A stretch of DNA of 38,636 nucleotides, from NCBI GenBank assembly GCA_038063855.1, contig JBBTUF010000030.1:1-38636 (forward strand), given 5' to 3'. Below the pieces are notes generated by a model, which searched no databases, was not told the DNA's origin, and was given only the letters and a program-made list of their open reading frames with translations. The stretch is from JBBTUF01 sp038063855. GTDB lineage: Bacteria > Patescibacteriota > Minisyncoccia > Ryanbacterales > GWA2-47-10b. This document shows positions 16,408 to 24,933 of the stretch, piece by piece; positions within the stretch are counted from its first letter, which is position 1, and each line of letters begins with the position of its first letter. The position numbers were made by a program, and so were the translations under genes.

Positions 16408-17350
16408 GCAAGAAAATATAGATTTAAAAAGTGTTACGTATTTTAAAATCGGCGGGCCTGCTCGTTACTTTGTTGATGTAAAAAACGAGGATGAACTTCG
16501 TGATGCAGTAAAATTTGCAAAGTCAAAAAAACTCCCGTTTTGTGTAGTGGGTGCTGCCTCTAATATGTTGGTATCGGATCATGGATTTGATGGAGTTGTA
16601 ATACGCATGTTGTTTCGAACAATTTCAATTGATCCCACAGATGATACATTACTACACGTGGAAGCAGGCGTACCAAATGCGATTGCAGTAGCGCGTTCTC
16701 TTGCTACAGGGCTCGCGGGACTCGAGTGGGCTATAGGGATTCCAGGAACAATCGGAGGATCAATACGAGGAAATGCGGGATGTTTTTCTGGTGAGATAAA
16801 AGATGTGCTTGAAACAGTGCGTTTGTATAATACAAAGACAGGAAAAATTGAAGAACATGATAATGCATTTTGTAAATTCGAATATCGTCACAGCATTTTC
16901 AAAACGATGCGGCATTTGATAATTCTTTCGGGCGCGCTTCGCTTACGAAAGGCCACAAATCCAGAGTTGGGGCAACGCCTTGTACGGTATTATACTTCAT
17001 TACGAACTGACAAGCAGGACATTGGCTCTTCTTCTGCTGGGTGTATTTTTAAAAATGTTCGTTGGCCCAGTAATGAGCACGCACGAGCGCGTCTTTTATA
17101 TCTTTTGCCACAGCTTACTGATTTTGCAGGGCAGGCGACAATGCCCGTTGGATTTCTAATCGATCAGCTTGGTCTTAAAGGAAAGACAATCGGTCATGTA
17201 AGCGTTTCAAAAAAACATGGTAATTATCTTATAAACCAAGGCGGCGCGTCAGCAGAAGAGGTAATTATGCTTATTGGGCTTATTAAAGAACGCATGCATC
17301 GAAAATTTAATCTCTATCTTGAAGAGGAAATCCAACTTGTTGGGTTTTAG
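16403..17350 (+). CDS. murB: UDP-N-acetylenolpyruvoylglucosamine reductase
   Basis: MurB reduces UDP-GlcNAc-enolpyruvate to UDP-MurNAc with NADPH and FAD in cell-wall precursor synthesis. The 315-residue protein has the FAD-binding motifs KIGGPARYFVDV, VVGAASNMLVSDHGFDGVVI and IGIPGTIGGSIRGNAGCF, the catalytic SSSAGCIFKN (Ser as proton donor), EYRHS, and the C-terminal Glu in LEEEIQLVGF. GKTIGHVSVSKKHGNYLIN is also typical. Two ATGs (16403 and 16406) are possible, and both lie in or next to the closing helix of the leader. No Shine-Dalgarno is seen. The hpf and secA genes follow on the same strand. Confidence 0.95.
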   Translation: MMQENIDLKSVTYFKIGGPARYFVDVKNEDELRDAVKFAKSKKLPFCVVGAASNMLVSDHGFDGVVIRMLFRTISIDPTDDTLLHVEAGVPNAIAVARSLATGLAGLEWAIGIPGTIGGSIRGNAGCFSGEIKDVLETVRLYNTKTGKIEEHDNAFCKFEYRHSIFKTMRHLIILSGALRLRKATNPELGQRLVRYYTSLRTDKQDIGSSSAGCIFKNVRWPSNEHARARLLYLLPQLTDFAGQATMPVGFLIDQLGLKGKTIGHVSVSKKHGNYLINQGGASAEEVIMLIGLIKERMHRKFNLYLEEEIQLVGF

Positions 17351-17365
17351 CGTTATACTAACTAT

Positions 17366-17728
17366 ATGAGAACAATATATAAAACAAAGAATACAACATT
17401 AAATGCAGCGATGAGGGAGTATCTTGGTAGTAAAGTTGTGGGGGTTGTAGAAAAATTAATAGGAGATGACGAGGCCGCAATGCTCGAGATTGAATTTGCA
17501 CTCGTAACTCGCCATCATAGAAAAGGAGATGTGTGGCGCGCGGAAGCAAATCTTATATTGGGCAAAAAAATGATTCGCGCAGAAGAGACGGGCGACGATC
17601 CGCATGCCGTTATTGATGCCCTTGGCGATGAACTCTCACGAGAAATAAAATCATTTAAAGATAAAAGCAAAACAAAGAATATTCGTGGTGGGCGTACGAT
17701 AAAAAAGATTCTCAAAAAACCACTTTAA
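17366..17728 (+). CDS. hpf: Ribosome hibernation promoting factor (HPF/RaiA, short form)
   Basis: This 120-residue protein belongs to the HPF/YfiA family, which binds the 30S subunit and stops translation in stressed or starved cells. The N-terminal half (KTKNTTLNAAMREYLGSKV) and the characteristic second half (HAVIDALGDELSREIKSFKD) fit the single-domain beta-alpha fold. The basic C-terminal tail (KTKNIRGGRTIKKILKKPL) contacts rRNA in relatives. The long-form dimerisation domain is absent. TATACT (17354-17359) ends 6 bases before the ATG, which predicts a leaderless mRNA. It lies 15 bases after murB and 32 bases before secA. Confidence 0.88.
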   Translation: MRTIYKTKNTTLNAAMREYLGSKVVGVVEKLIGDDEAAMLEIEFALVTRHHRKGDVWRAEANLILGKKMIRAEETGDDPHAVIDALGDELSREIKSFKDKSKTKNIRGGRTIKKILKKPL

Positions 17729-17760
17729 AAAAGCATTTTTTTGTTGTACGATGGGATATT

Positions 17761-20385
17761 ATGTCGATTTTCGATAGTGTTTTTGGATCTGCCGAATCAC
17801 GCACACTCAAGAAATATTCAAGCCTTGTTGAGGATATTAATATTCTTGAAGCAGAATATGAAAAAAAGACTGATGATGAAATTCGGGCTCATATTCGCGC
17901 GTATCGAGAAAGTTCGGATATGTCGAGAGAATATCTTGATGAAATCTTGCCGCATGTGTTTGCGATGGTGCGCGAAGCCTCTCGACGTACGCTCAAAAAG
18001 CGCCATTTCGATGTGCAACTTATTGGTGGCATGGTATTGCACGAAGGCTCAATCGCCGAGATGCGTACCGGTGAAGGCAAGACTCTCGTTGCAACGTTGT
18101 CTGCAACACTCAATGCACTCCAAGGTCTTGGTGTACATATTGTAACGGTAAACGATTATTTAGCACGACGAGATGCGGTGTGGATGGGCGAAATTTATAA
18201 TTTCCTCGGGCTTACGGTAGGATGCATTGGGCACGATTCGTCTTATCTGTACGATCCTAAATTTACTGAAGGATCGCGTCAAGATGAAGCGCGCGATGTG
18301 TTAGGAAGTTTTAAAGTTGCACAGGAATTTTTACGACCGTGTACACGTCAGGAGGCGTATAGAGCTGATATTACGTACGGCACAAACAATGAATATGGTT
18401 TTGATTGGCTTCGCGATAACCTTGCAGTGTCGGCAGAAGAAATTCGTCAAAAAAATCATACGTATGCAATTGTTGACGAGGTGGATTCAATTTTGATTGA
18501 CGAAGCTCGTACCCCACTTATCATTTCGGCGCCTGACGATGAAGCTGCAGATTTATATAAAGTTTTTGCACGCCTTGCCCCTCGTCTTAAAAAAGACGTT
18601 GATTATACAGTTGATGAAAAAATGCGCACCGTAATTGCGACCGATGATGGGATTTCAAATGTTGAACGAATACTCGGAGTATCCGATATTTATACCGAGC
18701 GAGGCATTAAATATGTGCGACATCTTGAGCAAGCGTTGCGAGCAGAGACTCTTTTCCAAAAAGATCGACATTATGTAGTACAAAACAATAGTGTGGTTAT
18801 AGTAGATGAATTTACGGGGCGTTTGATGCCGGGTCGGCGTTGGAGTGATGGCTTGCATCAAGCGGTAGAGGCAAAAGAAAATGTTTCTATTCAGAAAGAA
18901 TCGCGCACGCTCGCTACTATAACTTTCCAAAATTATTTTCGTATGTACGAAAAGCTTTCAGGTATGACGGGTACTGCGGCAACATCGAGCGAGGAATTTC
19001 ATAAAGTATATAATATCGATGTGGCAACGGTTCCGACGCATCACCCAATGATTCGGAAAGATATTGCCGACAGAATTTATCAAACAGAGAAAGGTAAATT
19101 AACAGCGATCGCCCGCGAAGTCAAAGAGCGGCACGGTCGTGGCCAGCCAGTTCTCTTGGGCACAGCGTCGATCGAGAAAAATGAAATGCTTGGCGAATAT
19201 TTAACTCACGAAGGCGTTCCGCACAATATTCTCAATGCAAAAAATCATGAGCGAGAGGCAGAAATTACCGCGCAAGCAGGTAAACTGGGCGCGGTAACAG
19301 TAGCGACAAACATTGCAGGCCGTGGCGTCGATATTATCTTAGGAGGTACGCCGCCCGATGAAGAAGAGTCTAAAAAAGTAAAAGCACTTGGCGGATTATT
19401 TGTGCTTGGCACTGAACGACATGAGGCGCGTCGTATTGATAATCAGCTTCGAGGTAGGTCAGGAAGGCAGGGCGATCCCGGTGAATCAAATTTTTATTTG
19501 TCACTTGAAGATGATCTTTTGCGTATTTTTGCGCCTGATCGCATCAAGAATTTAATGGGTAAGCTTGGTATTCCAGAAGACCAGCCAATTGAGGCAGGCA
19601 TGGTTTCGCGCGCTATTGAACAAGCTCAAACAAAAATTGAAGGTTTTCATTTTGATACGCGCAAACACTTGCTCGAATATGATGATGTATTAAGCAAACA
19701 ACGTACAAGCGTATACCGATCTCGATATGAGATGTTGACTGCTGAAAATGATACGGTCGCCAAAAAAGTTAGTGAAACGCTTGATATGTTTAGTTCCAAT
19801 GTGCTTGGGGTTGAAGCGGAGGCCGACGAGGTGCGTAAAATTTTTTCAGCACTCGTAGGTCGCGAAGATCAGGCTTTATTGCCGGCCGATGATCTTGATA
19901 TGCCAGAAGCTTTTCGTAATGCGCTTGAGGCAGAACTGCAGACTCGCATGATACAAGATAAAGAAGGTTTTTTACGAAACGCTCAAGTTTTATATTTACA
20001 AATTGTTGATATGTTATGGCGTGATCACTTGGAAGTTATGGAGTATACGCGAAGTTCTGTGGGGCTTCGTGCCTACGGTCAGCGTGACCCACTTGTTGAA
20101 TATAAAAACGAAGCACACAGGCTTTTCAAAACATTTCATGCAAACTTGGCGCAAATGTTTACGGAAAATCTTTTCAAAATTGGTGCTCAAGCACATCTTC
20201 ATATGCAACCACAGAGCATGATTACCAATGAGCAACGCGCGGTAGCGGCACGTGTCATAAAAAATGCTGAGGGTGACAAAATCGGTCGCAATGACCCCTG
20301 CCCGTGCGGTTCGGGGAAGAAGTATAAGAAATGTGGTGATCTCAATACTGAAGAGCATCAAAAATTGATTATAAGGAGAAAGTAA
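17761..20385 (+). CDS. secA: Preprotein translocase ATPase SecA
   Basis: SecA drives unfolded secretory proteins through SecYEG using ATP. The 874-residue protein has the Walker A region MRTGEGKTLVA (about residue 101), TYGTNNEYGFDWLRDNL, the DEAD-type DEVDSILIDEARTPLIIS (about 239-256), SGMTGTAATSSEEF, TNIAGRGVDIILGG, GTERHEARRIDNQLRGRSGR and the C-terminal zinc-binding SEC-C motif NDPCPCGSGKKYKKCGD (about 841-857). Length and domain order are normal. It is needed for the many signal-peptide proteins encoded downstream. A Shine-Dalgarno for the next gene lies in its last codons. Confidence 0.97.
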   Translation: MSIFDSVFGSAESRTLKKYSSLVEDINILEAEYEKKTDDEIRAHIRAYRESSDMSREYLDEILPHVFAMVREASRRTLKKRHFDVQLIGGMVLHEGSIAEMRTGEGKTLVATLSATLNALQGLGVHIVTVNDYLARRDAVWMGEIYNFLGLTVGCIGHDSSYLYDPKFTEGSRQDEARDVLGSFKVAQEFLRPCTRQEAYRADITYGTNNEYGFDWLRDNLAVSAEEIRQKNHTYAIVDEVDSILIDEARTPLIISAPDDEAADLYKVFARLAPRLKKDVDYTVDEKMRTVIATDDGISNVERILGVSDIYTERGIKYVRHLEQALRAETLFQKDRHYVVQNNSVVIVDEFTGRLMPGRRWSDGLHQAVEAKENVSIQKESRTLATITFQNYFRMYEKLSGMTGTAATSSEEFHKVYNIDVATVPTHHPMIRKDIADRIYQTEKGKLTAIAREVKERHGRGQPVLLGTASIEKNEMLGEYLTHEGVPHNILNAKNHEREAEITAQAGKLGAVTVATNIAGRGVDIILGGTPPDEEESKKVKALGGLFVLGTERHEARRIDNQLRGRSGRQGDPGESNFYLSLEDDLLRIFAPDRIKNLMGKLGIPEDQPIEAGMVSRAIEQAQTKIEGFHFDTRKHLLEYDDVLSKQRTSVYRSRYEMLTAENDTVAKKVSETLDMFSSNVLGVEAEADEVRKIFSALVGREDQALLPADDLDMPEAFRNALEAELQTRMIQDKEGFLRNAQVLYLQIVDMLWRDHLEVMEYTRSSVGLRAYGQRDPLVEYKNEAHRLFKTFHANLAQMFTENLFKIGAQAHLHMQPQSMITNEQRAVAARVIKNAEGDKIGRNDPCPCGSGKKYKKCGDLNTEEHQKLIIRRK

Positions 20386-20389
20386 CAAC

Positions 20390-20818
20390 ATGGACGGTAC
20401 TCGATGGAAATTTACAACAACTGCGGATGAGGCATGGGAAATTATGCTGGCAGACTGCGCAGAGGCTAAGCGTTCTATTGATATTGAGCAGTTTGTGTTT
20501 CAAGAGGACGATATTGGTAAACGCTTTATTGAGGTTCTTTTACAAAAAGCGGAAGAGGGGCTTCGTGTTCGTGTGCTGGTAGATGCGGCGCGCTCTTTCC
20601 CGTTTAGCAACTCTTTGCAACCCGAAAAACTTGAGCGAGCTGGAGCAGAAATTCGATTTTTTAATCCAATAAACCCTTGGCGCGTAAAATATCTAAAATG
20701 GTGGCCGTTTCGAGATCACCGTAAATTGCTGGTTATAGATTCCATAATTGGGCATACGGGCGGCGTGGGTATTAATGCTCGATTTCATGGGTGGCGTGAT
20801 ACCAACGTACGCATCTAA
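20390..20818 (+). CDS. N-terminal half of a split phospholipase D/cardiolipin synthase
   Basis: This is the first half (142 residues) of a PLD-superfamily phosphatidyltransferase. The first HKD motif is intact as DHRKLLVIDSIIGHTGGVGI (H-x-K-x4-D). RDTNVRI is followed by an in-frame TAA at 20816-20818, and the same frame continues GTVVTEMEAAFKRIW. Relatives read like RI-E-G at this point, so the TAA is probably a single-base change of GAA. A good Shine-Dalgarno (AAGGAG, 20373-20378) precedes the ATG, 4 bases after the secA stop. A one-motif fragment would be inactive alone unless it pairs with the second half. A sequencing error is the other explanation. Confidence 0.75.
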   Translation: MDGTRWKFTTTADEAWEIMLADCAEAKRSIDIEQFVFQEDDIGKRFIEVLLQKAEEGLRVRVLVDAARSFPFSNSLQPEKLERAGAEIRFFNPINPWRVKYLKWWPFRDHRKLLVIDSIIGHTGGVGINARFHGWRDTNVRI

Positions 20819-20836
20819 GGCACAGTGGTAACAGAG

Positions 20837-21466
20837 ATGGAAGCCGCATTCAAAAGAATATGGGAGAATGCATCACTTCATAGGTTCAAGCGATTTGCAC
20901 GCCCAGTTCCCGATGCTGATGGTTTTCAATTCATGACTAACTCTCCGCATATTCATCAACGGTATATCTATCACGCTTTAGTGAGCGCAATTCGAAAAGC
21001 AGAAAAAACAGTTTATCTGACAACGCCATATTTTATCCCCGATTTAAAATTTTTTAGAAATATTCGACGTGCGGCACGCCGCGGTGTTGATGTACGCATT
21101 TTACTACCCGGGCAATCAGATCACCCTTTTCTTATCGATATAGCATCAGGATCATATTTTTCACTTGCTATGAAAAAGGGTGTGCGTTTTTTTAAATATC
21201 GCAAAGGAATAATTCACGCAAAAACAGCAATCATTGATGGCGCATGGTCAACCGTGGGCAGTATGAATTTAGATAGTCAGGGACTTTTTTGGTGTTATGA
21301 AGGAAATATTGTAAGTACAAACACAGAATTTGCACAAGAATTAACTCAACATTTTTTTACTGATTTAGAGGGGTCAGATGAAATACGACATAACGAATGG
21401 GAAGGGCGATCCCGACGCCAAAAAATGCTTGAGCTCTCTACATGGCCGTTTCATAAATTTTTATAA
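20837..21466 (+). CDS. C-terminal half of a split phospholipase D/cardiolipin synthase
   Basis: This is the same reading frame as the preceding entry, after the TAA. Full-length without the stop would be 358 codons from 20390, typical of compact cardiolipin synthase-like proteins. It carries the second HKD motif, HAKTAIIDGAWSTVGSMNLD, and the family segment TTPYFIPDLKFFRNIRRAARRGVDVRILLPG. The first ATG after the stop is 20837; GTG 20825 is also possible. No clear ribosome binding site supports an independent start, so it is best read as part of an interrupted gene. Both HKD motifs are intact, which argues for a recent mutation, an assembly error or readthrough. Confidence 0.7.
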   Translation: MEAAFKRIWENASLHRFKRFARPVPDADGFQFMTNSPHIHQRYIYHALVSAIRKAEKTVYLTTPYFIPDLKFFRNIRRAARRGVDVRILLPGQSDHPFLIDIASGSYFSLAMKKGVRFFKYRKGIIHAKTAIIDGAWSTVGSMNLDSQGLFWCYEGNIVSTNTEFAQELTQHFFTDLEGSDEIRHNEWEGRSRRQKMLELSTWPFHKFL

Positions 21467-21586
21467 TTCAACTAGCAACCCGCGCCCTAATAGTCTTTAT
21501 TATAAAGGTTGATTTGTCGTACTCACAATGAAAATTTTTCAGAAAGCTGTTCATAAGTATATTTTATATGATACGATGAAGTGAAG

Positions 21587-22168
21587 ATGGATATTTTTGC
21601 GCACGCCTTATGGACTGGTGCGGCATTTAAAACAGTCAATAAGAAAAGAAAGAAAAAATTAAGTGTCTGGTGGGGTATATTTTGGGGAGTTGCGCCCGAT
21701 CTTTTTGCATTCACTATACCGTTTGTTTGGACTATTTGGAATTTAAGTTTGGGTCGTATAACCCTTCAAGAAATTCCACAGCCACGGCACAATGAGCCAC
21801 CAAGCATGAATCATTACTGGGTCAACGATCTCGCGCGCTTGTTGTATAACATCGGCCATAGTGGGATTGTATTTGTGATTTTTTTTGGCGTTGTTTGGTA
21901 TTTGTATCGACGACCACGCTTTGAACTATTTGGCTGGCTGTTACATCTTGTGATTGATGTACCGACTCATACGTATGCTTTTTATCCGTCGCCGTTTTTC
22001 TGGCCAATTTTTGGGTGGGATTTTCGGTGGGGAATTGCATGGGAGCATCCAGCGTTTATGCTTGTGAATTATTCTTTGCTTAGTATAGTTTGGTTTGCTA
22101 TTACTCGGAGACGAAAACGAAAACGTCTCGAAAACCAAGTTCAACTCGCGGAATCAACTGCTGTATGA
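21587..22168 (+). CDS. YdjM/DUF457-like membrane protein (putative metal-dependent hydrolase)
   Basis: This 193-residue integral membrane protein has several hydrophobic segments and conserved His/Asp positions in or near them: DIFAHALWTGAAF at the N-terminus, GVAPDLFAFTIPF, NIGHSGIVFVIFFGVV, and HLVIDVPTHTYAFYP. This pattern is characteristic of the LexA-regulated/YdjM-like membrane hydrolase family, whose biochemical role is unclear. The C-terminus is basic (RRRKRKRL). ATG 21587 is preceded by TACGAT (21572-21577), a -10-like box. A GTG two codons earlier is less likely. The ATGA overlap with the following gene points to one transcript. Confidence 0.7.
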   Translation: MDIFAHALWTGAAFKTVNKKRKKKLSVWWGIFWGVAPDLFAFTIPFVWTIWNLSLGRITLQEIPQPRHNEPPSMNHYWVNDLARLLYNIGHSGIVFVIFFGVVWYLYRRPRFELFGWLLHLVIDVPTHTYAFYPSPFFWPIFGWDFRWGIAWEHPAFMLVNYSLLSIVWFAITRRRKRKRLENQVQLAESTAV

Positions 22169-22509
22169 AACTCGTAGTTCATCTCGTAGTAGGAACATTC
22201 GCAGCATTGATTGCCGCGGCAATTATACCTGGGGTTCATATCGATAATTGGGTTACGGCGCTCATGGTTGCGGTGGTGCTTGGTGTGCTCAATGTGTTGT
22301 TGAAGCCGATACTTATCATTCTTACGCTCCCGATTACAATTTTAACGCTGGGGCTTTTTACGTTTGTTATTAATACGTTACTGGTGATGCTTGCCGACTC
22401 ACTTATTGTAGGTTTCTCGGTGAGTGGTTTTTGGAGGGCGTTTTTGTTTAGCCTTGTATTTTTTATTCTCAATTCGGTAATGTACCGCTGGGCGAGAGAG
22501 GGGCAATAA
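22165..22509 (+). CDS. PF04020-type four-helix membrane protein ('phage holin family IV')
   Basis: This 114-residue membrane protein is almost entirely hydrophobic, with four helices. The segment VALVLGVLNVLLKPILIILTLPI-like (here VAVVLGVLNVLLKPILIILT) followed by TLGLFTFVINTLLVMLAD is the signature of the small bacterial family labelled phage holin IV/YvlD. Most members are chromosomal and not phage lysis proteins, and the function is unknown. It starts inside the stop of the YdjM-like gene (ATGA) and ends just before an intrinsic terminator, closing the operon. Confidence 0.8.
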   Translation: MKLVVHLVVGTFAALIAAAIIPGVHIDNWVTALMVAVVLGVLNVLLKPILIILTLPITILTLGLFTFVINTLLVMLADSLIVGFSVSGFWRAFLFSLVFFILNSVMYRWAREGQ

Positions 22510-22535
22510 AAGGGCTTGACAAAAAATTGGAAATG

Positions 22536-22565
22536 CGCTATGGCTTACATAGCGATTTTTTGTTT
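22536..22565 (+). terminator. Intrinsic terminator after the PF04020-type gene
   Basis: CGCTATG (22536-22542) pairs with CATAGCG (22548-22554) around GCTTA, followed by ATTTTTTGTTTT. It closes the 21587-22509 unit. Confidence 0.75.
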
Positions 22566-22620
22566 TGGGCGGCGTACCGAATACAAAAAACCCCTTTATT
22601 AATAAGTATTTTTTAAGCAT

Positions 22621-23811
22621 ATGAGTACACAAAAATCTCTTGTTGCTAGAAAAGCTGTTATTGGAGCCATAAGTTTTGTGGCATTTTATGGTTTTGCATT
22701 TGCGGCATTAGCCGATACTGCAAGCCCATCAATCAAAGTTTGCAAAGTCGCAATTGATGCAGAAGGCGCTGTCATTGATGGTTCGGCGAGCGCTGGATCC
22801 ACATTTACGCTCTCAGGCATTACTCCGAGTCCGGAGACTTCGCAGGGTGCGCCCGCTGGCGTGTTTGGGTCGCAAACTTTTATGACCCCGCTGACTCCTG
22901 ATACAGATTTATTTGGCAGTGATAGCATTAATGATGCTATCTGTATTACATTCAGCGATCTTATAATTGGGAATGGTGGTTATTATTACGGCGAGGAATC
23001 AATTTCTGGAACTGGCTGGGCGACGCCAAAATATAATGATCAGTTTGTGACAACGATTGCATCTTTCTCCGATTTTTACTTATACGATGGTAAATTGTTT
23101 GATGAAGATATATCAAATGATGACGCTCGAAACCAAGATGCCGATGGTCATATTGTATTGACTGAAGAGCGACCAAATCGCATTCTTGTTATCTTAAATC
23201 AATTATTGAATCCGCCAGCGCCAGTTACGCAGTGTAATGATGGTACTGACAATGATGGCGATGAGCTCGTTGATATGAATGATTCTGGCTGTACTGATGC
23301 ATCTGATAATGATGAAACTAACCCTATTGTAACGCCTCCTCCAAGCCCTGAGCCAGAACCAGTCACACCACCACCGTCTTCAGGTGGAGGTGGTGGTTCT
23401 GGAAATGGTGGTAACGGTAGCCCGTACATGATTAGCCAAAGCATTGGCGCTCCTGCGAGCGTTGTAAATACTGGCGGTGGGCAAGTACTTGGCGAGAGTT
23501 GTGGAATGTATCTCACTGAATATATTAAATTTGGTGCAAAAAATAATCCTGAAGAAGTTAAGAAATTACAAAAATTCTTAAACAAACATCTTGGGTTAAG
23601 TCTTGCCGAATCTGGTTTTTATGACATTAAAACGCGTGATGCGGTAAACCAGTTTCAGCTTAAATACTCAAACGAAGTATTGCTTCCATGGGTATCACAC
23701 GGTTTACCGAGTATCAAAATACCCACCGGGTACGTGTTTAAGACTACACGTCGCTGGATTAATATGCTTGAATGTTCTGCACTTAATCTTCCTGTGCCGC
23801 AGTTGCCGTAA
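22621..23811 (+). CDS. Secreted protein with C-terminal peptidoglycan-binding domain
   Basis: This 396-residue protein has a signal peptide (hydrophobic GAISFVAFYGFAFAALA, cleavage about residue 36). A beta-rich extracellular part covers about 37-195. An acidic repeat-like segment, CNDGTDNDGDELVDMNDSGC (about 203-222), looks like a cation-binding linker. A low-complexity Pro/Gly linker (PPPSPEPEPVTPPPSSGGGG) leads to a peptidoglycan-binding domain (about 300-380) with FGAKNNPEEVKKLQKFLNKH, GFYDIKTRDAVNQFQLKYS and ETTRRWINMLEC-like ending (here FKTTRRWINMLEC). It would tether to the cell wall. This layout is common in parcubacterial genomes. TATTTT (22607-22612) ends 8 bases before the ATG. 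The gene has its own terminator. Confidence 0.8.
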   Translation: MSTQKSLVARKAVIGAISFVAFYGFAFAALADTASPSIKVCKVAIDAEGAVIDGSASAGSTFTLSGITPSPETSQGAPAGVFGSQTFMTPLTPDTDLFGSDSINDAICITFSDLIIGNGGYYYGEESISGTGWATPKYNDQFVTTIASFSDFYLYDGKLFDEDISNDDARNQDADGHIVLTEERPNRILVILNQLLNPPAPVTQCNDGTDNDGDELVDMNDSGCTDASDNDETNPIVTPPPSPEPEPVTPPPSSGGGGGSGNGGNGSPYMISQSIGAPASVVNTGGGQVLGESCGMYLTEYIKFGAKNNPEEVKKLQKFLNKHLGLSLAESGFYDIKTRDAVNQFQLKYSNEVLLPWVSHGLPSIKIPTGYVFKTTRRWINMLECSALNLPVPQLP

Positions 23812-23818
23812 TAGTATC

Positions 23819-23855
23819 GCAAAATCCTCCGTAGATCGCGGAGGATTTTGCTTTG
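23819..23855 (+). terminator. Intrinsic terminator after the PG-binding protein gene
   Basis: A 13-bp perfect stem, GCAAAATCCTCCG (23819-23831) paired with 23839-23851 around TAGATCG, with a short T-rich tail. It begins 7 bases after the stop. Confidence 0.75.
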
Positions 23856-23871
23856 TGGCATAATGAAGTAC

Positions 23872-24849
23872 ATGCGCCAAACGCTAAAAAAATATTTTAT
23901 TCCGCATCGCGGGAATGACTATAAGCCGCACGTGTTGCGGGAGTTTGGCGCACTTATGTTGGCAAGCGCAATCCTTTCGATTTTGCTTATATCATACATA
24001 CAACTTTCGATATTGATCGAGGTAGATCTTTTTGCCTCTGTTGTTCCATCGATACTAGTTGAGCTTGCAAATGGTGATCGCCAAAGTACAGCGTTGCATC
24101 CGCTCGTTCCAAATGCCGCACTTCAAGCAGCCGCGCAAGAGAAGGCAAACGATATGGCCATAAAAGGGTATTTCGCGCATACGAGCCCGGAGGGAATTAC
24201 ACCGTGGTATTGGTTTGAACGCGTAGGGTATACATTTTCATATGCTGGCGAGAATCTTGCCGTTAATTTTAGTGACTCGAAAGATGTTGATAGTGCATGG
24301 ATGAATTCGCCGGGACATCGCGCAAATATTCTTAATAAAAACTTTACAGAAATCGGTATTGCAACGGCGCGTGGCATGTATCAGGGGCGTGAGACCACAT
24401 TTGTTGTGCAAGTGTTTCGCCGTCCTGCCCGATCCGTTGGCACTGTTGTACCAAAAATTGCATTAAAACAAATACCTGAAAAACAAACTATGATATCCGC
24501 TGTAAAAGGTCTCTCGATAGAGAAAGTTGCAGAGGAGGACATGTTTATAAGTGTAAAAGATGCCGATGCCGCGCCCCTTAATGAGTTAGAAGTAGCTAAG
24601 ATTCCACAAAAGGAGTCGTCTCGGTTATTGTTTGTCAAAACACTTTTTGCTTCACCAAAAACAACATCCGCGTACGCATATCTCGCGCTTGCCTTTTTTG
24701 TATTGTTGTCGCTTGTGTTGACAATATGCATTGAAATTAAACGTCAGCATCCAAAGCATATTGTGTATGGCATTTTGCTTTTAGTTTTAATTCTGTGCGT
24801 TTTATATATTCAAAATACCTATATTTTTCCGGTAGTTATAATTAAATAA
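23872..24849 (+). CDS. CAP-domain (SCP/PR-1, YkwD-like) membrane-anchored protein
   Basis: This 325-residue protein has an N-terminal membrane helix (FGALMLASAILSILLISYIQ), an extracellular CAP domain at about residues 60-190, and a C-terminal region with two hydrophobic helices. The CAP residues are visible: KANDMAIKGYFAHTSPEGIT (His), GENLAVNFSD (Glu) and WMNSPGHRANILNKNFTEIG (His). Bacterial CAP proteins are secreted, with roles at the cell surface that remain poorly defined. Starts at 23863 and 23872 are both possible; I prefer 23872 because RQTLKKYFIPHRGNDYKPH is the form I recall for parcubacterial relatives. The longer TTG start at 23848 lies inside the upstream terminator. Confidence 0.82.
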   Translation: MRQTLKKYFIPHRGNDYKPHVLREFGALMLASAILSILLISYIQLSILIEVDLFASVVPSILVELANGDRQSTALHPLVPNAALQAAAQEKANDMAIKGYFAHTSPEGITPWYWFERVGYTFSYAGENLAVNFSDSKDVDSAWMNSPGHRANILNKNFTEIGIATARGMYQGRETTFVVQVFRRPARSVGTVVPKIALKQIPEKQTMISAVKGLSIEKVAEEDMFISVKDADAAPLNELEVAKIPQKESSRLLFVKTLFASPKTTSAYAYLALAFFVLLSLVLTICIEIKRQHPKHIVYGILLLVLILCVLYIQNTYIFPVVIIK

Positions 24850-24933
24850 GGTAGTTTTCTTATCAACACCTTCTACGGTGCTTTTCGCCGTTCGCTCATG
24901 TACACTAAGGGAATACTAGGTGTTATAAAAAAT

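Noticed and set aside
20816..20818. Reassigned TAA codon
   Set aside because: All other genes end normally at TAA, and known code changes in CPR bacteria concern TGA. One event does not support recoding.
22165..22509. Prophage lysis gene
   Set aside because: The family name contains 'holin', but there are no phage genes nearby and most members are chromosomal.
22516..22544. TTGACA with TATGGC at 17 bases
   Set aside because: The -10 is poor and lies inside the terminator stem at 22536-22554, so it is probably chance.
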